From: Gammaproteobacteria bacterium
Lineage (GTDB): Bacteria > Pseudomonadota > Gammaproteobacteria > Burkholderiales > Burkholderiaceae_C
NCBI GenBank assembly: GCA_018815325.1
Contig: JAHIYE010000009.1
Coordinates: 62,001-126,000 of the forward strand
Direction of reading: 5' to 3'
Length of the DNA: 64,000 nt
The position numbers were made by a program, and so were the translations under genes. Within the stretch, counting starts at the first letter, position 1. The number at the start of each line of letters is the position of its first letter. A model generated the notes under the pieces. That model was not told the origin of the DNA. It did no database searches and worked only from the letters and a program-made list of their open reading frames with translations. Below, in pieces: positions 1 through 8,359 of the stretch.

Positions 1-199
1 CTTGCTGAACCGTGCAGACTCCATCAGCAATTCACAGGAAACACGCACGCTGCAACTTGAAAATGACCGCGTACGCTCCGAGGATCTGGACATGGTGAGT
101 GCCATCTCTGATTTCCAGAACAAGCAGACCGGTTATGAAGCTGCACTGAAGTCCTACGCCCAGGTGCAGCGCCTCTCATTGTTCAACTACTTCAACTGA
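1..199 (+). CDS. flgL: Flagellar hook-associated protein 3 (FlgL), C-terminal end, 5' truncated by window
   Basis: Only the last 65 or so residues are present. They have the heptad-like helical pattern of flagellin-family C-termini and end in SYAQVQRLSLFNYFN, which matches the usual FlgL ending (ALxxYAxVQxLSLFxYI). FlgL joins the hook to the flagellin filament and is exported by the flagellar type III system. The reading frame enters from beyond the left edge, so the true start is outside the window. The next gene begins 11 nt after the stop and may be cotranscribed. Confidence 0.85.
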   Translation, partial: LLNRADSISNSQETRTLQLENDRVRSEDLDMVSAISDFQNKQTGYEAALKSYAQVQRLSLFNYFN

Positions 200-210
200 C
201 ACATAAGTCC

Positions 211-1464
211 ATGGCCCAAACAGTTCTCGGTGGCATCAGCCTGGGGTACCAAGCCCTCTGGAGCCCCTTGCGCCAGCTTGCCGGTTTCCAGCTTTTTATT
301 GCATCCACCGAAGACAGCCACTTCGATGCCGAGCATCTGCTCAGCACCCTCAAGGAATCCTGGTCACAGCAAGCGCCCCAGCTCCTGCTGAGCGTGCAGG
401 CACCTGGCCTGCTGGCCGACATCCTTGCGCACGGCGCGACGGATGTGGCCTGGATCAAGGTTCCCCAATCCTGGCTGGCCGACGCGGCCATGGCGCAACG
501 CGTGCACCAGGCGCACCAGCGCGGCATGCAGCTTGTCTGGCAGGGCGAGCCTGGCCAGCAGCCCAGTGCGGCGCTGGCACGCTGTTTTGCCCGCACCCTG
601 GTGACATTAACTCCGGAGCAGGCGGGCATCGCCATGCGCATCGCGCTCGGCCATACCCCCGGTCATCTGCCAGAACCGCCGGCCGAACTCAACAGCCCCG
701 TCGCAGCAGGACAGATATACGAGGGTGTGGCCAGCCGCGTGCTGGCCCATCACTGTCTGGATGAGCAGGGCGCCTGGGCACTGGCTGGCTGGCCCACTGA
801 CGACGTGCTGCACAGCCTGCCTCACCAGCTCATCCAGCCCAGCCAGCCCGCCTTGGCCAAGCTGGTCGACGCGATCGATGCCGACGCATCCATTGATGAG
901 ATCGAACACAGCTTCAATGAACAACCCATACTGGCCTACCGCTTCCTGCGCTACACCAACTCCGCCGGCCTGGGCCTGCGTCAGGAGATCGAGACGCTTC
1001 GCCAGGGCCTGATGGTGCTTGGCTACACCCGCATCAAGCATTGGCTGCAGACGCAATTGCCCACCGCCAGCCACGAGCTTGACCTGGTACCCATCCGCAG
1101 TGCCATGGTGCTGCGTGGCCGCCTGATGGAACACTTGATGAACGCGGGTGCTGAAGACAACCTGCGCCGCGAAATTTACATGTGCGGCATGTTTTCACAA
1201 ATCGACCTGCTGCTGGGCGAGCCACTGGACATGGCACTGCAACACCTGCCCCTGCCCGAGCGCACCCTCAGTGCCCTGCTGAAGCACAGTGGCCCCTACT
1301 ACCCCTACCTCGAGATTGCCATGGCCCTGGAAACGCCAGACACGCAGGCCACCGCCCAGCTGTGCCAGACACATGAGTTGAGCATCGAGGATATCAACCG
1401 GGCCCTGCTGCGCACACTGACCACCTTCCAGCGGCGTACTGACCAGCCAGGCCCACCCGCCTGA
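211..1464 (+). CDS. HDOD-domain protein (EAL-HDOD/YuxH-like), 417 aa
   Basis: The last 220 residues look like an HDOD domain: a helical core with NEQPILAYRFLRYTNSAGL near residue 240, then the GLMVLGYTRIKHWL and SALLKHSGPYYPYLEIA blocks. The first ~190 residues have the length and position of the degenerate EAL-like domain of YuxH-type proteins, but no EAL catalytic motif is visible, so cyclic-di-GMP hydrolysis is not expected. HDOD proteins act in signalling and motility control. Location 11 nt after flgL fits a motility role (inference). The ATG start is the first in frame after flgL. Confidence 0.75.
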   Translation: MAQTVLGGISLGYQALWSPLRQLAGFQLFIASTEDSHFDAEHLLSTLKESWSQQAPQLLLSVQAPGLLADILAHGATDVAWIKVPQSWLADAAMAQRVHQAHQRGMQLVWQGEPGQQPSAALARCFARTLVTLTPEQAGIAMRIALGHTPGHLPEPPAELNSPVAAGQIYEGVASRVLAHHCLDEQGAWALAGWPTDDVLHSLPHQLIQPSQPALAKLVDAIDADASIDEIEHSFNEQPILAYRFLRYTNSAGLGLRQEIETLRQGLMVLGYTRIKHWLQTQLPTASHELDLVPIRSAMVLRGRLMEHLMNAGAEDNLRREIYMCGMFSQIDLLLGEPLDMALQHLPLPERTLSALLKHSGPYYPYLEIAMALETPDTQATAQLCQTHELSIEDINRALLRTLTTFQRRTDQPGPPA

Positions 1465-1473
1465 GGCGCAGCC

Positions 1474-2904
1474 TCACATCGCATCGCGCAGGCGCGCAAA
1501 GACCCGCCAGAACTGCGCATCCTGCGTGGTCGCAAAATTCACCCGCATCAGCGTGCTGGGCTGGCGCATGGCATGAAACAGCCCGCCCGGCGCCAGCAGA
1601 TAGCCCTCATCGAGCATGCGCTGCGCCAATGCATCGGTATCCACCCCCGTATCCACCCAGCCGAACAGGCCGGCCGGCGGCGCCGCAAAACTGCAGCCAT
1701 GCGACAGGGCCAGACGCACGCTGCGCGTGCGGGCCAGGTCGAGCCGGGTGCGTATGCGCTCGGCATGGCGGCGCAGCTGCCCCTGGTCGATGCACCAGGC
1801 CAGGGCCTTCTCCAGCAGGGCCGGTGTGGTCAAGGTCGTGAGCAGCTTTGTGTTCAGCAGCCGCTCCACCAGTTCCGGCGCCGCCGCCAAAAAGCCGACA
1901 CGCCAGCCTGGTGCCAGAATCTTGGCAAAGCCGCTCACGTAAATCGTGCGCTGCAGGTTGTCCAGCGCGCACAGGCGCGTTGCATGCTCAGGCGCGATGT
2001 GGCTGTAGGTATCGTCCTCGACGATATGAAAGTTGTACTGGTTGGCCAGTTGCAGCACGCGGTGCGCGCTGGCCGGCGTGAGGCAATAGCCCGTGGGGTT
2101 GTGGAACACGCTGACACTCACAAACAGCTTCGGGCTGTGCTCCTTGCAGTAGCGTGCCATCACCTCCAGATCGGGGCCGTCCGCCCGGCGCGGCACCGGC
2201 AGGATGCGCATGCCCAGCGCCGCCAGGCGCGCAAACTCGATGGCCCAACCCGGCTCCTCCACCATCACCGGATCGCCCGCGCGCAGCAGGGTGCGGCTCA
2301 CGATGTCCAGCGCCTGCGTGGCCCCCACGGTGGTGATGATCTGCTGGGGCGAGGCATTCACGTTCAGCCCTGTCAGCTTTTGCGACAGCGACTTGCGCAA
2401 GCCCGTGTCTCCGGCAGGCTCACCGTATTGCAACGAGAACGCCTGCAACGCCTTCGTGCTGGTCACGCGGCGCACGGCGGCCGGCATGAAGGCAGTCTCC
2501 AGCCAGTCCGGTGGAAACGCCCCCATGCCAGGCTGGGGCTTGTCGCTGCTGCCCTGGAACATGCCACGGATGAGGGCCGTCGCGTCCACCGGGACATGCT
2601 GCTGCGCCCGTCCGCCGGTGCCTTCCGTTGCCACTGCATTGGCAGCGCCCTGCGGATATATTTCATGGGCTGCAAGCATCTCCCGCACGAAGAACCCACG
2701 GTTACGACGGGCCTCCACCAGTCCCTGCGCCAGCAACTGGTCGTAGGCGGCCACCACGGTGGAAGGGCTCACGCCCTGCTGCAGCGCGCACTGGCGCACC
2801 GAGGGCAAGCGTGTCCCCGGCGCCAGCAGCCGGTCGCGAATGCGCTCGGCGAAGCGCCCGGCGAGTTGCTCGGTCAGGGATTGCGACTGTGCTTTCATCA
2901 ACAT
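1474..2904 (-). CDS. MocR-family transcriptional regulator (GntR HTH + aminotransferase-like domain), 476 aa
   Basis: The N-terminal ~70 residues are a GntR winged helix (LPSVRQCALQQGVSPSTVVAAYDQL). The rest is a fold-type-I PLP domain with HNPTGY and the lysine-containing SGFAKILAPGWRVGF segment. MocR proteins sense amino-acid or PLP-type ligands and commonly control a divergent operon. I place the start at the ATG at 2904, because AAGAGG lies 8 nt upstream, rather than 11 codons earlier. It faces the LysE/EamA/aminotransferase/PhzF genes across 132 bp and is their likely regulator (inference). Confidence 0.88.
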   Translation of the reverse strand: MLMKAQSQSLTEQLAGRFAERIRDRLLAPGTRLPSVRQCALQQGVSPSTVVAAYDQLLAQGLVEARRNRGFFVREMLAAHEIYPQGAANAVATEGTGGRAQQHVPVDATALIRGMFQGSSDKPQPGMGAFPPDWLETAFMPAAVRRVTSTKALQAFSLQYGEPAGDTGLRKSLSQKLTGLNVNASPQQIITTVGATQALDIVSRTLLRAGDPVMVEEPGWAIEFARLAALGMRILPVPRRADGPDLEVMARYCKEHSPKLFVSVSVFHNPTGYCLTPASAHRVLQLANQYNFHIVEDDTYSHIAPEHATRLCALDNLQRTIYVSGFAKILAPGWRVGFLAAAPELVERLLNTKLLTTLTTPALLEKALAWCIDQGQLRRHAERIRTRLDLARTRSVRLALSHGCSFAAPPAGLFGWVDTGVDTDALAQRMLDEGYLLAPGGLFHAMRQPSTLMRVNFATTQDAQFWRVFARLRDAM

Positions 2905-3036
2905 GGCATACCTCTTGAAACCTGGCTGTGCTGTCAACGCGAGCAGTACAGAATGAGTGATTGTCTGAAAAACTGTATTGATAGTGTGCTGGTCTGCACG
3001 GTAAAGTCAAGGCCTTGCCACAGGAGACCCTGCGCG
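2905..3036. promoter_or_regulatory. Divergent intergenic region between MocR regulator and LysE exporter
   Basis: This 132-bp stretch carries both divergent promoters. It is AT-richer than its surroundings around 2950-3000, which is where a MocR operator would be expected. I see no clean palindrome. A Shine-Dalgarno-like AGGAG at 3022-3026 lies 10 nt before the exporter ATG. Confidence 0.4.
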
Positions 3037-3648
3037 ATGGATGTTGCTGAATTGACCGCCTTGCTGGTGCTGACCACGGCCGCGAGCTTCACGCCCGGCC
3101 CCAACACCACCTTGTCCACCGCGCTCGCGGCGAATCGCGGCCTGCGCGGTGCCATGCATTTCGTGCTGGCCGTGCCCGTGGGCTGGGGCCTGCTGTTCAG
3201 CCTTTGCGCCGGTGGGCTAGGCGCCATGGTGGTGGCACTACCACCGCTGCGCCTGGCCATCCAGGCCATGGGCATCGTCTACCTGCTGTGGCTGGCCGCC
3301 AAGCTGGCCCGCTCCAGCCAGTTGGCGCAGGCTGATGCCTCGCGGCTCGACGTCACCTTCGGGCAAGGCGTGATGCTGCAGTTCCTCAACATCAAAGCCT
3401 GGATGCTGGCACTCACCGTGGTGGCCGGCTGGCTGGCAGGACACAGCGATGCGATGGCGCGCTTTGCACTCATCCTGCCGCTGATGCTGGCCTTTGGCCT
3501 GCTGAGCAACCTGACCTATGCGCTGGTCGGCTCGCTCTTGCGCGACTGGCTCAGCGGTCCGGCGCAAACCTTTGCCCGGCTGCGCTGGTTCAACCGCGGC
3601 ATGGCTGCCGTGCTGGTGCTCACGGCCCTCTGGATGGGCACCTTCTGA
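3037..3648 (+). CDS. LysE/RhtB-family amino-acid exporter, 203 aa
   Basis: This inner-membrane protein has about six hydrophobic segments. The N-terminus carries the family signature TPGPNTT (residues 21-27), and QFLNIKAWMLAL lies mid-protein, as in RhtB-type exporters. LysE/RhtB proteins export amino acids or derivatives by proton antiport. The ATG at 3037 gives the normal family length (~205 aa) and has AGGAG 10 nt upstream. The gene sits two bases before a second drug/metabolite-type exporter, opposite the MocR regulator. Substrate unknown. Confidence 0.88.
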   Translation: MDVAELTALLVLTTAASFTPGPNTTLSTALAANRGLRGAMHFVLAVPVGWGLLFSLCAGGLGAMVVALPPLRLAIQAMGIVYLLWLAAKLARSSQLAQADASRLDVTFGQGVMLQFLNIKAWMLALTVVAGWLAGHSDAMARFALILPLMLAFGLLSNLTYALVGSLLRDWLSGPAQTFARLRWFNRGMAAVLVLTALWMGTF

Positions 3649-3650
3649 TC

Positions 3651-4589
3651 ATGTCCCAAGCTTCAATCCATGACCTTCGCCGCGGCCTCTGGCTCGGCGC
3701 GCTCGGCGTGGTCATCTTCGCGCTGACGCTCCCCATGACACGGCTGGCCGTCGGCACACCTGAGGCACCCCAGTTTTCGGGCGTGTTTATCGCCAGTGGC
3801 CGGGCTGTCGTGGCCGCCGTGTTATCGGCCATCTTTTTGCTCGCCACGCGGGCGCCCTGGCCCCAGCGCGCCGACTGGGCGCCGCTGGCCGTGGTGGCGC
3901 TCGGCGTGGTGTTCGGGTTCCCGCTCTTCACCTCCATCGCCATGCGCCATGTCGAGGCGGTGCATGCGAGCGTGATCGTCGGCGTGCTGCCACTGGCCAC
4001 CGCCGCCGTGGGGGCCTGGCTTCACCGGCAGCGTCCCTCCGTGGGCTTCTGGCTCTGCGCAGCCAGCGGCACCGCACTGGTGGTGCTGTTTGCGATTCTG
4101 CGTTCGGGCCAGGGCGGCCTGTCTCTCGCCTGGGCCGATGGTTTGCTGCTGCTGGCCATGGCCAGTGCGGCGGTGGGCTATGGCGTGGGTGCGCAACTCT
4201 CGCGGCGTCTGCGCGCCGAGCATGTAATCTGCTGGGCCTTGCTCATGTCTTTCCCCTTAAATCTACCTCTAGCCCTTATGGAATGGCCGCAAGCAGCTAT
4301 TAAACCAATAGCATGGGGTGGCTTTGCTTATGTAGCCGTGTTCTCCATGTGGCTGGGCTTTTTTGCCTGGTACCGCGGGCTGGCACTCGGTGGCACAGTG
4401 CGGGTGAGCCAGGTGCAGCTGCTGCAGCCATTCCTGTCCATGCTGTTCGCCGTGCCCCTTTTGGGCGAAACACTGGACGGTTTCACCGCGGGGTTTGGCC
4501 TCGCCGTCGTGGCCGTTGTCTTCATTGGCCGCAAAATGCCTATCCACACACCTCGTCCAACTCTGCAACCCCTGGAACACACACCATGA
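3651..4589 (+). CDS. EamA/DMT-superfamily transporter, 312 aa
   Basis: Ten hydrophobic segments are arranged as two EamA repeats (about residues 15-150 and 160-300), the usual architecture of inner-membrane metabolite exporters. The second repeat ends with PFLSMLFAVPLLGE, a typical EamA motif. It starts two bases after the LysE stop, and its own stop overlaps the next start (ATGA), so translational coupling is likely. Oddity: codons for residues ~202-220 lie in an AT-richer patch that matches, in reverse orientation, the dispersed repeat found elsewhere in this window. Confidence 0.85.
   Translation: MSQASIHDLRRGLWLGALGVVIFALTLPMTRLAVGTPEAPQFSGVFIASGRAVVAAVLSAIFLLATRAPWPQRADWAPLAVVALGVVFGFPLFTSIAMRHVEAVHASVIVGVLPLATAAVGAWLHRQRPSVGFWLCAASGTALVVLFAILRSGQGGLSLAWADGLLLLAMASAAVGYGVGAQLSRRLRAEHVICWALLMSFPLNLPLALMEWPQAAIKPIAWGGFAYVAVFSMWLGFFAWYRGLALGGTVRVSQVQLLQPFLSMLFAVPLLGETLDGFTAGFGLAVVAVVFIGRKMPIHTPRPTLQPLEHTP
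4255..4311 (-). repeat. Dispersed Comamonadaceae-type repeat, copy 1 (inside EamA gene)
   Basis: Read on the minus strand this contains TTAATAGCTGCTTGCG, then ATAAGGGCTAGAGG followed by an AT tail. That matches the order and spacing of the copies near 7517, 24191 and 59719. It lies in frame inside the transporter gene and is translated. Confidence 0.65.
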
Positions 4590-5809
4590 GCGCACCTCTC
4601 AGCTCCGCCGTCCTCGCCGCCAGCCCCTGGGTCCTGGCAGAGCGCGCGGCCGGCATGAACCCTTCGGTGCTGCGCGAGCTGCTCAAGGTCACCGAGCGCC
4701 CCGGCATCATCAGCTTTGCCGGCGGCCTGCCCTCGCCCAGGACTTTTCCGGTGGAGGCCTTTGCCACGGCCTGCGCCAAGGTGCTGCGCGACGACGCCAG
4801 CGCCGCACTCCAATACGCCGCCAGCGAAGGCTATGCGCCGCTGCGCGAGATGGTGGCGGCCTCGCTGCCCTGGCCGGTGGACCCGGCCCAGGTGCTCATC
4901 ACCACCGGCTCGCAGCAGGGCCTGGACCTGGTGGCCAAGGTGCTGATCGACAAGGGCAGCCGCGTGCTGGTGGAGACCCCCACCTACCTCGGTGCGCTGC
5001 AGGCCTTCGCGCCGATGGAGCCCAGGGTGCAGAGCGTGGCGAGCGACGAGGAAGGCATTGATATCGCCGCCCTCCAGCGCACACTGGACACGCTGGCCGA
5101 ACAGGAACATGCCCGCGCCCGCTTTCTTTACGTGCTGCCCAACTTCCAGAACCCCACCGGCCGCAGCATGAGCGAGGCGCGTCGCGCCGCGCTCACACGC
5201 TGTGCGGCAGAGCAGGGCCTGCCCCTGATCGAGGACAACCCCTATGGCGAGCTCTGGTTCGACGCCCCGCCACCCGCGCCCCTGACGGCGCGCAACCCGG
5301 ACGGCTGCATCTACCTCGGCTCGTTCTCCAAGGTGCTGGCACCCAGCCTGCGCCTGGGCTATCTGGTGGCACCGGCATCGGTGTTCCCCAAGCTGCTGCA
5401 GGCCAAGCAGGCGGCCGACCTGCACAGCCCCGGCTTCAACCAGCGCGTGGTGGCCGAGGTCATGAAGGACGGTTTTCTGGAGCGCCATGTGCCCCTCATC
5501 CGTGCGCTGTACAAGGCGCAGCGCGATGCGATGCTGGCCGCGCTCACGCAGCACATGCCGCCCGAAGTCAGCTGGAACCAGCCCGCTGGCGGCATGTTCC
5601 TCTGGGCCCGCCTGCCCGCCGGCATGGATGCCACCGCCCTGCTGCCAAAGGCCGTCGACAAGGGTGTGGCCTTTGTGCCAGGCACCGCCTTCTATGCCGA
5701 CCAGGCCGATGCGCGCACGCTGCGCCTGTCCTTCGTCACCGCAAGCGCTGAGGAGATTCAGCGCGGCGTGGCCGCACTCGCGGCCGTCATCAAGGAGCAC
5801 ATGGCATGA
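4586..5809 (+). CDS. PLP-dependent aminotransferase class I/II, 407 aa
   Basis: This is a fold-type-I aminotransferase close to the 2-aminoadipate/multiple-substrate group. Visible blocks are ISFAGGLPSPRTFP near the N-terminus, TTGSQQGLDLV, NFQNPTGRSMS, EDNPYGELWF, and GSFSKVLAPSLRLGYL with the PLP-binding lysine. There is no DNA-binding domain, unlike the MocR protein upstream. The start overlaps the transporter stop (ATGA), and its stop overlaps the next start in the same way. Coupling to exporters and a MocR regulator suggests amino-acid catabolism or detoxification (inference). Confidence 0.9.
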   Translation: MSAPLSSAVLAASPWVLAERAAGMNPSVLRELLKVTERPGIISFAGGLPSPRTFPVEAFATACAKVLRDDASAALQYAASEGYAPLREMVAASLPWPVDPAQVLITTGSQQGLDLVAKVLIDKGSRVLVETPTYLGALQAFAPMEPRVQSVASDEEGIDIAALQRTLDTLAEQEHARARFLYVLPNFQNPTGRSMSEARRAALTRCAAEQGLPLIEDNPYGELWFDAPPPAPLTARNPDGCIYLGSFSKVLAPSLRLGYLVAPASVFPKLLQAKQAADLHSPGFNQRVVAEVMKDGFLERHVPLIRALYKAQRDAMLAALTQHMPPEVSWNQPAGGMFLWARLPAGMDATALLPKAVDKGVAFVPGTAFYADQADARTLRLSFVTASAEEIQRGVAALAAVIKEHMA

Positions 5810-6831
5810 GCCTGTCCACCCACAGCCCCCACACCATCGGCACGGCACGGCCCTTCAAACAGGTCGACGTGTTCACTGACACGCCTTATTTCGGCAACCC
5901 GCTGGCCGTGGTGCTGGATGGCAGCGGCCTGAGCGATGACGCCATGCAGCGCTTTGCGCGCTGGACCAATCTGTCGGAAACCACCTTCGTGCTGCCGCCC
6001 ACACAAGCTGGTACAGACGCCGGCGCCGACTACCGTGTGCGCATCTTCACGCCCGGCGGCGAGCTGCCGTTTGCAGGCCACCCCACGCTGGGCAGTTGCC
6101 ATGCGTGGCTGGAAGCGGGGGGCACCCCGCGAGCGTCAGGTATCGCAGAACGCACCCCGCAAGCGTCAGGTGCGACGGGGGAAGCCCCCAAGGCAAGCGA
6201 GGTCATCGTGCAGGAATGCCAGGTCGGGCTGGTCAGCATCCGTCGTCACGGCGCCAGTCTGGCGTTTGCCGCGCCTCCGCTCAAACGCAGCACGCCGAGC
6301 CCCGAGCTGCTCGCCAAGGTCATCACCGCACTGGGCCTGGCACCGGCGCAGGTGCTCGCCGCGCAACTGCTGGACAACGGCCCGGTCTGGCTGGGCCTGC
6401 TGCTCGACAGCACCGACACCGTGCTGACGCTGGAGCCGGATCATCTGGCCCTCAAAAGCATGCAGCAAAAAGTGGGCGTAGCCGCCGTAGAGTCTGCGCC
6501 AGCAGCTACTAATTTAATAGCACGATCAAACCGCGAAGCACGTGCCTTTGCCGACCATGCAGCTGACCACGCCGCACTGGCCACGCCGGATCTGGAGGTG
6601 CGCGGCTTTGCCGCCCCTGTCGGCATCAATGAGGACCCCGTCACCGGCAGCCTCAACGCCAGTCTCGCGCAATGGCTGATCGCTGAGGGCCACCTGCCCG
6701 AGCGCTACCTCGCGGCGCAAGGCACCTGCCTGGGCCGCGCCGGGCGCGTGCACATTGAGCGCGGCGCCAGCGGCCAGGTCTGGGTCGGTGGCCAGAGCGT
6801 GACCTGCATCGACGGAAAGGTACAGCTGTGA
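5806..6831 (+). CDS. PhzF-family isomerase/epimerase, 341 aa, with two in-frame low-complexity insertions
   Basis: PhzF-fold proteins isomerise or epimerise small metabolites. The conserved start QVDVFTDTPYFGNPLAVV, the acidic catalytic residue in NLSETTF (E58), the GGELPFAGHPTLG loop and the C-terminal NEDPVTGSLNA motif are all present. The protein is longer than the usual ~260-300 aa because of a 10-residue tandem repeat (residues ~107-133) and a second insertion (residues ~222-250) that contains a dispersed DNA repeat. Active-site motifs are intact, so it is probably functional. It overlaps both neighbours (ATGA in front, TGATG behind). Confidence 0.88.
   Translation: MSLSTHSPHTIGTARPFKQVDVFTDTPYFGNPLAVVLDGSGLSDDAMQRFARWTNLSETTFVLPPTQAGTDAGADYRVRIFTPGGELPFAGHPTLGSCHAWLEAGGTPRASGIAERTPQASGATGEAPKASEVIVQECQVGLVSIRRHGASLAFAAPPLKRSTPSPELLAKVITALGLAPAQVLAAQLLDNGPVWLGLLLDSTDTVLTLEPDHLALKSMQQKVGVAAVESAPAATNLIARSNREARAFADHAADHAALATPDLEVRGFAAPVGINEDPVTGSLNASLAQWLIAEGHLPERYLAAQGTCLGRAGRVHIERGASGQVWVGGQSVTCIDGKVQL
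6122..6195 (+). repeat. In-frame 30-nt tandem repeat within PhzF gene
   Basis: GCACCCCGCGAGCGTCAGGT at 6122 recurs as GCACCCCGCAAGCGTCAGGT at 6152. A third, more diverged unit begins near 6182. The 30-nt period adds ten residues per unit (TPRASGIAER, TPQASGATGE, APKASEV) and so keeps the frame. It falls in a surface-loop position between conserved blocks. Confidence 0.75.
6465..6531 (-). repeat. Dispersed Comamonadaceae-type repeat, copy 2 (inside PhzF gene)
   Basis: On the minus strand this reads GTGCTATTAAATTAGTAGCT, then GCTGGCGC, GGCTACGCC and a CACTTTTTGC tail. It is co-linear with the other copies in the window. It is translated as the linker VGVAAVESAPAATNLIAR before a conserved PhzF block. 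Confidence 0.6.
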
Positions 6832-7520
6832 TGGCCACGGTCGACCATCTGGTGGTCATGGCCGCCTCGCTCAACGAAGGCGTGCAATGGTGTGAGGCCA
6901 CGCTCGGCATCACGCCCGGGCCGGGCGGCGAGCACCCGCTGATGGGCACGCACAACCGTCTGTTCAAGATCACCTCACCAGCGTTTCCCGCCGCCTACTT
7001 CGAGATCATCGCCATCAACCCGGCCGCCACGCCCACCCGCCCGCCGGGAAGCCGTCGCTGGTTCGACATGGATGACCCCGCCTTGCGCGCGCGCATCGCC
7101 CGCGACGGGCCGCAACTGGTGCACTTTGTCACCAGCGTGCCGGATGCGCCGGCCGCCGTGGCCGTGCTCCAGGCACAGGGCATAGCACGCGGCGAGGTGC
7201 TGCAGGCCTCCCGCCCCACGCCCGCTGGCCTGCTGCAGTGGCAGATCACGGTGCGCGAGGATGGCGAACGCCTGTTTGACGGCTGCCTGCCCACACTCAT
7301 CCAGTGGGGCCCCACACACCCTGTGCAGGGCATGCCGGACAGCGGCGTCCACCTGCAAAGCCTCGCCGTCACGCACCCGCAGGCCGATGCCCTCAGCAAC
7401 GCCTACCGCGCCATCGGCCTGTCAAGCGTGGCCGTGCACAGTGGCTCCGCACGCCTCACGGCGCAGCTGCACACGCCCAAAGGGCCGGTCACATTGCATT
7501 CCAGTCCACTCCTGAATTGA
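6831..7520 (+). CDS. VOC/glyoxalase-like-domain protein, 229 aa
   Basis: The N-terminus (MATVDHLVVMAASLNEGVQWCEATLGI) is the first beta-alpha-beta unit of a glyoxalase-like (Glyoxalase_3-type) fold. A related module is recognisable around residues 165-225. Such proteins usually bind a metal or small substrate; the reaction here is unknown. The ATG at 6831 shares its A with the PhzF stop; a GTG one codon earlier is possible. The stop codon lies in the start of a dispersed repeat, so the last residues may have been altered by it. Confidence 0.75.
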   Translation: MATVDHLVVMAASLNEGVQWCEATLGITPGPGGEHPLMGTHNRLFKITSPAFPAAYFEIIAINPAATPTRPPGSRRWFDMDDPALRARIARDGPQLVHFVTSVPDAPAAVAVLQAQGIARGEVLQASRPTPAGLLQWQITVREDGERLFDGCLPTLIQWGPTHPVQGMPDSGVHLQSLAVTHPQADALSNAYRAIGLSSVAVHSGSARLTAQLHTPKGPVTLHSSPLLN

Positions 7521-7566
7521 TAGCTAAGGTCGCTTGAGTGACAAGGGCTGGAGCCTGATTTTTGCC
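7517..7566 (+). repeat. Dispersed Comamonadaceae-type repeat, copy 3 (intergenic)
   Basis: TTGATAGCT, then GTCGCTTG, ACAAGGGCTGGAGCC and a TGATTTTTGCC tail match copies 1, 2, 4 and 5 in order and spacing. It supplies the stop codon of the VOC gene and ends about 10 nt before the phosphatase start. Confidence 0.7.
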
Positions 7567-7577
7567 ACAATAGCCGG

Positions 7578-8273
7578 ATGGGAACTCTCTACCTCGTGCG
7601 CCATGGCCAGGCCTCATTTGGCGCGCAGGACTACGACAACCTGAGCGAGCTGGGTCAGAAGCAAAGTGTGCGGCTCGGCGAGTACTGGCGTGAGCGCGGG
7701 CTGACGTTTGACGCCGTGATCACCGGCACCCTGCGCCGCCACGCGCAAACCTGGGCCGGCATTGCCGAAGGGCTGGGCCTTGCCAACCCGCAGCAAGCGG
7801 CATCGACCGCTGGCGCCCCCCTGCTGTGGCCGGGCCTCAACGAATATGACAGCGAGGCGGTGATTGCCGCCATCCACCCGCACAAGCTTGAAAAGCCCGA
7901 CACCCCCGAGCTCTACCGCCACCACTTCCGCCTGCTGCGCGACGGCCTCACGCAATGGATGAACGGTGTGGTCAGTCCAAAAGGCATGCCGACATACCCC
8001 GAGTTTCTGGCCGGCGTGACCGGTGCACTGGCCCATGTGCGCAAGCACCATGAGGGCAATGTGCTCATCGTCTCCAGTGGCGGGCCCATTGCCACGGCGG
8101 TCGGCCATGTGCTGGGCACCACCCCCGAGACCATCATCGAGCTCAACCTGCGCATCCGCAACAGCGCCGTGACCGAGTTCGCCTTCAACCCCAAGCGCCA
8201 CACCCTGCAGACCTACAACACCCTGCCGCACCTGGACCGCCCGGACCTGGCGTCCTGGGTCACTTACGCCTGA
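7578..8273 (+). CDS. Histidine phosphatase family protein, 231 aa
   Basis: The N-terminal LVRHGQASFG carries the RHG catalytic motif of the phosphoglycerate-mutase-like superfamily. The second catalytic histidine is not assigned with certainty; the SSGGPIATAVGHVLG block (residues ~172-186) is in the expected region but has GGP where HG is typical. Substrate is unknown; the family includes sugar-phosphate and nucleotide phosphatases. It stands apart from the upstream overlapping run and follows a dispersed repeat. Confidence 0.82.
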   Translation: MGTLYLVRHGQASFGAQDYDNLSELGQKQSVRLGEYWRERGLTFDAVITGTLRRHAQTWAGIAEGLGLANPQQAASTAGAPLLWPGLNEYDSEAVIAAIHPHKLEKPDTPELYRHHFRLLRDGLTQWMNGVVSPKGMPTYPEFLAGVTGALAHVRKHHEGNVLIVSSGGPIATAVGHVLGTTPETIIELNLRIRNSAVTEFAFNPKRHTLQTYNTLPHLDRPDLASWVTYA

Positions 8274-8359
8274 ACAGCGTCGCGCCCGCCCTTGATCCGG
8301 CAGGGCCAATCTTGGTTGACTAAACTACCCTCACGGAGACTCAACCCAGGGAGGCATCT

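Noticed and set aside
1573-3036. Long open frame on the plus strand through the MocR gene, continuous with the LysE exporter
   Set aside because: It is antisense to a clear MocR protein and its product is basic and His/Arg/Gln-rich with no family character. Only the part from 3037 is real.
4328-5848. 506-residue frame antisense to the aminotransferase
   Set aside because: Typical mirror frame of a high-GC gene; its composition has no domain pattern, whereas the opposite strand encodes an obvious aminotransferase.
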